Assembly (NCBI GenBank): GCA_964651475.1
Contig: CAZYXV010000014.1
Span: forward strand, 52,525-116,524
Direction: 5' to 3'
Origin: JBGSMF01 sp964651475
GTDB taxonomy: Bacteria > Chloroflexota > Anaerolineae > Fen-1058
Length of the DNA stretch: 64,000 nucleotides
The position numbers and the translations under genes are program-made. The notes below the pieces were generated by a model. The model did no database searches and was not told the DNA's origin. It saw only the letters and a program-made list of their open reading frames with translations. Within the stretch, counting starts at the first letter, position 1; each line of letters starts with the position of its first letter. Positions 58,831-64,000 of this stretch are shown piece after piece.

Positions 58831-59763
58831 CTAATGACTCGAGAGGATGCGCCGTAAATCGCCAATGTCCAGGTTGCCGCCGGTGATGACGACGGCAGTT
58901 GGCCCGGCGTCCGCGGCCAGCACGCCCGAAAGCAGCGCGGCTACTCCCACCGCGCCCGATCCTTCCACAATCATGTGATGCGTCTCTACCATCCACGCAA
59001 TAGCCCGAACGATATCGGACTCTTCGACCAGCACAATATCGTCGGCCAGGCGCGCCATGTCGAGCGTGATAGCGTCCCGCTCGATCTCGCCAGACAGCCC
59101 CTCGGCCAGCGTGGGCAACTGGGGCAGGTGCGTTCCCTTGAAATGATTGTACATCGCGGGCGTGGCCCGGCTGGAAACGCCAATGACCTGGATCGCCGGA
59201 TTGACGGCCTTGAGCGCCACAGCCAGGCCGCAGATCAATCCCCCACCGCCGACCGGCATGATCACGCGCGCCAGGCCAGGCAAATCGTCCAACACTTCCA
59301 GCGCAATCGTCCCCTGCCCGGCAATGATCCGCTCGTCGTTGTAGGCCGAGACAAACACGCGCCCCGTCTCGCGCTCGATTTGTCGGGCGGCGGCTTCGGC
59401 CTCGTCATACGACTGACCCATCAAGCGCACCTCCACGCCATAACGCCGCGTGGCCTCAACCTTGGTGCGCGGCGTGTGTTCGGGCATGACGATGAGGGGC
59501 GAGAGCCCCAACCGCGCGCAGCCAAACGCCACCCCTTGCGCGTGATTGCCCGCCGAGGCCGTCACCACGCCGCGCGATTTTTCGCCATCGTCCATCGCCA
59601 GGAGGCGATTGAGCGCGCCTCGCAATTTAAACGAGCCGGTGTGCTGCCAGTTTTCCAACTTGAGATACGCGCCGTTCCCCAGCCAGGGCGACGGCTCTAG
59701 CGGCGTGTGACGCGCCAGGCCGGCAATGCGTCCGCGCGCCAGGTAAATATCTTGAAGGTTCAT
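58831..59763 (-). CDS. threonine ammonia-lyase / serine dehydratase-like PLP enzyme
   Basis: A 310-residue fold-type II PLP enzyme. The PLP lysine is Lys46 in QHTGSFKLRGALNRL; ASAGNHAQGVAFG binds the substrate carboxylate; the phosphate loop is VGGGGLICGLAVAL. No ACT domain, so it is the short catabolic type (TdcB-like) rather than IlvA. It deaminates threonine or serine to 2-ketoacids. GGAGATG precedes the ATG at 59763. Confidence 0.9.
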   Translation of the reverse strand: MNLQDIYLARGRIAGLARHTPLEPSPWLGNGAYLKLENWQHTGSFKLRGALNRLLAMDDGEKSRGVVTASAGNHAQGVAFGCARLGLSPLIVMPEHTPRTKVEATRRYGVEVRLMGQSYDEAEAAARQIERETGRVFVSAYNDERIIAGQGTIALEVLDDLPGLARVIMPVGGGGLICGLAVALKAVNPAIQVIGVSSRATPAMYNHFKGTHLPQLPTLAEGLSGEIERDAITLDMARLADDIVLVEESDIVRAIAWMVETHHMIVEGSGAVGVAALLSGVLAADAGPTAVVITGGNLDIGDLRRILSSH

Positions 59764-59841
59764 ATCATCTCCACGTTTCAACCCGGCTCGTGGCCGGGGT
59801 TGATCATCAACGCGCATTGCCTGTTTTTTTACCACCAATGA

Positions 59842-59968
59842 TTTTGTACTTTTTACATTCGTGGGTCTCAACTCACCGCAGAGGCACAGAGATCGCCGAG
59901 TTTTGTTAAAGATTCCTCTGCGTTCTCAGTGCCTCAGCGGTGAATTTTAAAATCTGCACAAGTACTGA
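59842..59968. repeat. 127-bp dispersed repeat, copy 2
   Basis: This copy matches 56145-56271 over its full length, including TCGCCGAGTTTTGT and the end ATCTGCACAAGTACTGA. It lies in the gap between the ammonia-lyase and the beta-helix gene, in non-coding sequence. Confidence 0.88.
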
Positions 59969-60005
59969 CCACCACAGGAAGATAAACCCAGGCGGTCATC
60001 GCCCG

Positions 60006-61715
60006 CTACTCGTAGGCGCCAATGTCCGGTTGAGTGTCGCGTGGGCGGCCGTCGAAATCATCGGTCGGCGCGCCAACGGCAGTGCCCGCATTGATCGCCT
60101 GGCTACCCTGGACAAGATGCGCGTCAAATGCATCCACCGAAGAGTTGACCAGGCCCGGTGAGACATCGCAGGAAACGTGATCCCCCGCGCAAGGAGTAAC
60201 GTTGCCGAATTGCGTTCCCGTAATAATGGAATAGCTCGCTGTGAAGGGGTTTTGTGGCAAGAGATCGTCCGGCGGCTCGTCGTCGTACCAGGCAAAGCAA
60301 GCGTTTTCGGTGGGCGAAAAAAAGCGCGGTTGTCCGACGAATATATTATTGCGCAGGCGAACCTGCTCCGAGCCGGCGCAGGTCTGATCCAACGCGCACG
60401 CGGCGATGACGAGGCAGGTTCCTTCGCCGCCAAGCGTCGAGTTCGTCACAGAGGCAACGTCGCCTGGCCGCAAGTCAATCAACAAAGCGTCGCCGCCCGC
60501 GCGGCAGTTGTCGTCATTATTCCACTCGGGCCAGTTCTCGAAAAAGCCGCAATTGCCGACGACGATTGAATTTTCGATGAGGGTGGGACCGGTGACCTTG
60601 ATCTGGTTGCCGGCGTTGCCTTCCGCAATCGTGCGGCGAATCTCGACGGAGGATGTGATCAATCGGGCATAAAGAAGGTCAAGCCCGTCTTGGGTATTGT
60701 GGCGGATGGCCGAGTCCTCGATGATCCAACGTCCCCCCGTTGTGCCGGTGCCAATGCCATCGCCATAACCGCCGGCCTCCTGGCCCCAACAGCCAACGGG
60801 CTGCTGGTCCGGAAACGTTTCGCCGCAGCCGTTCCACTCCACCGTCCAGTGGCGGAAGGTTAATGTGCCCGCGTTCGAGTCATCGCCGTCAATATCGCCA
60901 TCCCAACCGACCGCGCCATTGCCAGCGATGCGGACATTTTCCACCGTCCAGTCAGTCAGCCGGCCGGCCCACACGCCGCCGTGCGCCAGACCGTGGATAT
61001 CGAGATTTTTCAAATGGACGTTGGTCGAATCCTCGGCATACAGGCCAGTGGCCGCCCACAGGCCATAGGGCGGGTTGTCGCGCTCGCAGGTCAGGCTGCC
61101 GCTATGAAATTCGACACAGCCCGAGTGGTCCGTAATCTCCAGGCAAGCGATTTCAGCATAGCTGGTATCGGTTAGGTTGAGGATATAATTCGCCCTTTCC
61201 GCGCCCCACAATTCGGGCGGGTTGGCACAGCCGGAATCCCATCCCGCCCCCAGGATGCGCGTTGGGTGCGCCGCGTCTGGCCCGCTGGGGAGCGGCGGCA
61301 TGACACAATCCCATGCCCCGTCCTGGTCGCAGCTATCCGCGCCAGGCGCGCCGTACCCCATCTGGTAACTCCCCACTGCGATGATGAGGGTATCGCCGCC
61401 GTTGATGTGCGGCGCACCGCTAGGCGGGAGCGCGTAAAAGGGATGCTGCCACGCGCAATCCTGGCCGCCAGTGTATGGCGCGTCTGTTCGACCGCTACAT
61501 TGGGCGGCGGAGCCGCCATCGGGGCGCACGTAGTAGGTCGCGCCCTGCGTTGACTGAAATGGAGCAGGCGGCGAAGGTTGAATCAAAACAGTTGGCAGCG
61601 GGGTAGAAACAGGCGCGAGCGCCTCACTCGTCGGCGTTGCTCGTAAAGGAGCATTACACGCAAAAATCAACATCATTGTCGCCATCATGATGCCTGTCGT
61701 TTTTAATGCATTCAC
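60006..61715 (-). CDS. right-handed beta-helix surface lipoprotein
   Basis: A 569-residue exported protein with a signal and lipobox LIFAC, a Thr/Pro linker, then a parallel beta-helix core (about 200-480; repeats like TNVHLKNLDIHGLAHGGVW and WIIEDSAIRHNTQDGLDLLY) and the ending DDFDGRPRDTQPDIGAYE, the 'choice-of-anchor' C-terminal motif. Many cysteines could pair. Possibly a polysaccharide-binding or degrading surface protein; catalytic residues are not identified. GTG start at 61715 with AAAGGGGGC before it; ATG at 61688 is the alternative. Confidence 0.82.
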   Translation of the reverse strand: MNALKTTGIMMATMMLIFACNAPLRATPTSEALAPVSTPLPTVLIQPSPPAPFQSTQGATYYVRPDGGSAAQCSGRTDAPYTGGQDCAWQHPFYALPPSGAPHINGGDTLIIAVGSYQMGYGAPGADSCDQDGAWDCVMPPLPSGPDAAHPTRILGAGWDSGCANPPELWGAERANYILNLTDTSYAEIACLEITDHSGCVEFHSGSLTCERDNPPYGLWAATGLYAEDSTNVHLKNLDIHGLAHGGVWAGRLTDWTVENVRIAGNGAVGWDGDIDGDDSNAGTLTFRHWTVEWNGCGETFPDQQPVGCWGQEAGGYGDGIGTGTTGGRWIIEDSAIRHNTQDGLDLLYARLITSSVEIRRTIAEGNAGNQIKVTGPTLIENSIVVGNCGFFENWPEWNNDDNCRAGGDALLIDLRPGDVASVTNSTLGGEGTCLVIAACALDQTCAGSEQVRLRNNIFVGQPRFFSPTENACFAWYDDEPPDDLLPQNPFTASYSIITGTQFGNVTPCAGDHVSCDVSPGLVNSSVDAFDAHLVQGSQAINAGTAVGAPTDDFDGRPRDTQPDIGAYE

Positions 61716-61945
61716 TCTTGCCCCCTTTCCGAGAGGAATGAACTCTCGCGTGCGGCAAACTCTCAACGCTGTGGTCGCCGGCCGCCACAACAATCAACAT
61801 CTGGAACGAACAAGGAGGTGGGGGAATCAGGGCTGGTAAAAGCAGTACTAAAATTCTACTACCAGCAGCAAGGCTTGTCAATGAGGGGGCTATCTTTGAT
61901 AGCCGCTATCTTTGCCTTGAGCGAAATGTGATACAATAAACCGCT
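61716..61945. other. 230-base intergenic region with operator-like palindrome
   Basis: The divergent gap between the beta-helix and hydrolase genes. GGCTATC (61888-61894) pairs with GATAGCC (61898-61904), and the word GCTATCTTTG repeats just after. A -10-like TACAAT (61932-61937) lies 8 bases before the hydrolase ATG. Nothing coding is seen. Confidence 0.55.
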
Positions 61946-63940
61946 ATGGCAAAAAATTCACTCTCAAACCGCTCAGTGAAACGGGTACCTGATTTGATCT
62001 GTCGAGCCGTGTTAGCGCTGGCGCTGCTGCTGGGGTTGGCGCCTTGGGCCAGAGCGCAAGAGGACAAGATATCCAGGCCAGGCCAATACAGCGGCTATTC
62101 GCAGCCCAAGTATGACGAATGGGTACGCACATCTCAATACGTCGCCGTGCGAGATGGCGCCATGTTAGCCGTGGATATCTTTCGCCCGGCCACGAATGGG
62201 GAACTCGTCAACGAGCCGCTGCCCGTGATTTGGTCACACAACCGTTATCACCGCGCAGATGATACAAACGGCCAGTTGAGGACAATTCTGGATAGCGCCC
62301 CCTGGCTCAAAACTTTGCTGGCGCACGGGTACGTGGTCGGCGTTGCGGACGTGCGCGGAAGCGGCGCGTCGTATGGAAAGCGGACAGAACTGTACTCGAT
62401 GCAAGATGCACTGGACGCTTTTGACCTGACCGAATGGTTTGCCGCGCAGCCATGGTGCGACGGCAACGTGGGCATGTTTGGCGCGTCTTTTATGGGCGCG
62501 GTGCAATTGATGACGGCCAGCCTGGCGCCGCCCCACCTGAAAGCAATTGTCCCCCAGGTAGCCCCCTTTGACCGCTACGCCGAGTATTACCCCGGCGGCG
62601 TGTTTGCGGACCAGGCAGCGGCAACGTGGAGCCAGACCGTAAAACAATTCGACACCCTCACACCCGCCGCGCCGGTTGACGAGGATCGCGATGGCGCTAT
62701 GCTTGCAGAAGCAATGCGCCAACACCGGACCAATGCGGACTTTTATCAATTGGTAGCATCGCTGCCCTATCGAGATAGCGCCATTCCCGCGCCAGACGGC
62801 AAAACCAGCCTGGCGCCGTGGCTGACGGGGGGCGCCGTCAATCACTTGCCGGCCATCAGCCAATCGGGCGTGGCCATCTATCACATGGCCGGCTGGTACG
62901 ATTATTACCGGCGCGGCGCCCTGCTTGCCTTTAATAACCTGCGCAATCCCCAAAAAGTCCTCGTTGGCCCGTGGACCCATAATCGCTACGGCGAATATTT
63001 TGACCTGGGCGCCGAGCATCTGCGGTGGTACGATTACTGGCTCAAGGGAATTGACAATGGGATTATGGATGAGCCGCCCATCTACTATTCCATCACAGGA
63101 TTGCCCGAGAAACAAGCGTGGCGCTTTGCGCAAGCCTGGCCCTTGCCGGAGGAGCAATCTACAAACCTGTATTTTCACGCAGGCCCATCTAAAAGCGCGC
63201 GTTCTGTCAACGACGGCTTGCTGTACACCTACCCGCCCGCCGGCTCTGCCGGCCAGGACGATTACACGGTGGACTATTCCGCCACCACCACCGAGGGAAC
63301 TGAATGGAACGACCAGAAAGGATTGACGTACACCAGCCCACCTTTGCCCCAAAGCGTCCAGGTAAGCGGCCATCCCGTCGTTCACCTGTGGATTGCCTCT
63401 ACAGCTCAAGACGGCGATTTCTTTGTGGCGTTAGAAGAGGTTACACCGGGCGGAACCAGCGTCCATCTTACCGATGGCGTGTTGAGAGCGTCTCATCGCG
63501 CGCTGGCCCAGGCGCCCTTTGACGCGCTGGGGCTACCCTATCACCGCAGCTTTGCTCAAGACATGGCCGGCCTTCCCACAGGCGAGCCGGTGGAACTAGT
63601 CTTTGACTTGCTGCCCATCTCTAATCTCTTTGACGCGGGGCACCGCATCCGGGTGACTCTCACCGGCATAGACAAGGGCAACACGCAAACGCCCCTGGTA
63701 TCGCCGCCGCCCACGATCAGCGTTTACCGCGACGCCAGCCACGCTTCGTATGTCACCCTGCCCATCATCCCGGCCCGAGCGGGCGAAATGGTGCAACTCG
63801 CGGGCAAGCCAGACTCGACAGGAATTATCCTTGCATCAGTCGTGGGGGGTATCGCGATTCTGCTGGCCATCGCCGGGCTGGCCCTGCGCGGGCGCAAACA
63901 AAAAAAGGCCAGCGACGGCTTGCCCCTCGCTGGCCCATAA
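61946..63940 (+). CDS. CocE/NonD-family serine hydrolase (X-Pro dipeptidyl-peptidase type)
   Basis: A 664-residue exported hydrolase. Signal segment about 15-36 (LALALLLGLAPWARA). The N-terminal alpha/beta-hydrolase part has VRDGAMLAVDIFRPA, ADVRGSGASYGKRTEL, the nucleophile Ser181 in FGASFMGAVQ, and His in VGPWTHNRYG. A jelly-roll PepX_C domain follows (about 400-620), then a membrane helix (ASVVGGIAILLAIAGLALRG) with a basic tail, as in wall-retained proteins. The ATG lies about 8 bases after a -10 box, so the mRNA may be leaderless. Substrates are probably peptides or esters. Confidence 0.9.
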   Translation: MAKNSLSNRSVKRVPDLICRAVLALALLLGLAPWARAQEDKISRPGQYSGYSQPKYDEWVRTSQYVAVRDGAMLAVDIFRPATNGELVNEPLPVIWSHNRYHRADDTNGQLRTILDSAPWLKTLLAHGYVVGVADVRGSGASYGKRTELYSMQDALDAFDLTEWFAAQPWCDGNVGMFGASFMGAVQLMTASLAPPHLKAIVPQVAPFDRYAEYYPGGVFADQAAATWSQTVKQFDTLTPAAPVDEDRDGAMLAEAMRQHRTNADFYQLVASLPYRDSAIPAPDGKTSLAPWLTGGAVNHLPAISQSGVAIYHMAGWYDYYRRGALLAFNNLRNPQKVLVGPWTHNRYGEYFDLGAEHLRWYDYWLKGIDNGIMDEPPIYYSITGLPEKQAWRFAQAWPLPEEQSTNLYFHAGPSKSARSVNDGLLYTYPPAGSAGQDDYTVDYSATTTEGTEWNDQKGLTYTSPPLPQSVQVSGHPVVHLWIASTAQDGDFFVALEEVTPGGTSVHLTDGVLRASHRALAQAPFDALGLPYHRSFAQDMAGLPTGEPVELVFDLLPISNLFDAGHRIRVTLTGIDKGNTQTPLVSPPPTISVYRDASHASYVTLPIIPARAGEMVQLAGKPDSTGIILASVVGGIAILLAIAGLALRGRKQKKASDGLPLAGP

Positions 63941-63949
63941 TCCGTTATC

Positions 63950-64000
63950 TATACTGGGCGCGGGCACAATCTGCAATTTTGTTGTCATTGCGAGGGTGCG
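63950..64000 (-). repeat. dispersed repeat, exact 51-bp inverted copy of 32770-32820, cut by window edge
   Basis: The last 51 bases are the exact reverse complement of 32770-32820, part of the GTCATTGCGAG family, directly after the hydrolase gene. The rest of the element lies beyond the window. Confidence 0.93.

Noticed and set aside
1..64000. tRNA genes and insertion sequences
   Set aside because: No cloverleaf T-loop consensus or transposase reading frame was recognised by eye; a covariance-model search was not possible.

Overview
The window reads as a chromosomal segment of a GC-rich (roughly 55-60%), densely coding bacterium, most likely an uncultured member of the Chloroflexota (Anaerolineae-like). 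The clues are soft but agree: a secreted protein with the YLPLVLN motif, Thr/Pro-rich 'PTPTP' linkers, lipoprotein-type binding proteins typical of cells without a standard outer membrane, frequent TTG/GTG starts, a prenyltransferase/squalene-cyclase-like toroid protein, and many short dispersed palindromic repeats between genes. There is no rRNA, tRNA, CRISPR array or intact transposon. The housekeeping anchor is rpsF-ssb-rpsR near 35 kb.

Layout. 0-8 kb: the end of a LuxR/MalT-type regulator, then a methyltransferase run (three SAM enzymes, then a B12-type radical SAM enzyme under a MarR regulator, a PadR regulator and a fourth methyltransferase, with matching palindromes at the two PadR-associated promoters). 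8-12.5 kb: a CPBP-like membrane protein, a broken ArsP-type permease, a Fur/Zur-type regulator and a zinc ABC transporter (substrate-binding protein, ATPase, permease) behind an unusual hairpin leader. 12.5-18.8 kb: remains of a CooC-like ATPase, then a tight operon: a binding protein carrying two extra sulfite-oxidase-like domains, a FecCD permease, an ATPase, a PflA-like radical SAM enzyme and an unrecognised 376-residue protein. This is the best candidate for an undescribed system (metal-chelate or cofactor uptake and processing). 18.9-28.3 kb: small membrane methyltransferase, DUF6064, SAM methyltransferase, CPBP-like protein, LytS/LytTR two-component pair, class III aminotransferase, ABC exporter, then on the minus strand an aminoglycoside-phosphotransferase-like kinase and the toroid protein.

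28.4-35.3 kb (minus strand): BioF2-like acyltransferase plus GT4 glycosyltransferase, an ABC-F protein preceded by a textbook attenuation leader (promoter, five-codon peptide, hairpin and terminator), a SurA-like foldase and the rpsF operon. 35.4-44 kb: a large hybrid sensor kinase, then an ECF sigma/anti-sigma pair heading an ABC transporter operon in which one of two tandem permease copies carries an amber stop. 44.4-57 kb: secreted DNRLRE-type protein, HtrA protease with its two-component system, nicotinate phosphoribosyltransferase, SCP2 protein, a beta-lactamase-fold protein lacking its nucleophile, a second OmpR-type two-component system with a probably leaderless regulator mRNA, and a SIMPL protein. 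57-64 kb: two orphan lipoproteins, a threonine-ammonia-lyase-like enzyme, a beta-helix surface protein and a CocE-type hydrolase.

At least six families of short palindromic repeats are scattered between genes. One fragment sits in frame inside a methyltransferase, and two copies of another family supply the stop codon of the gene they follow.
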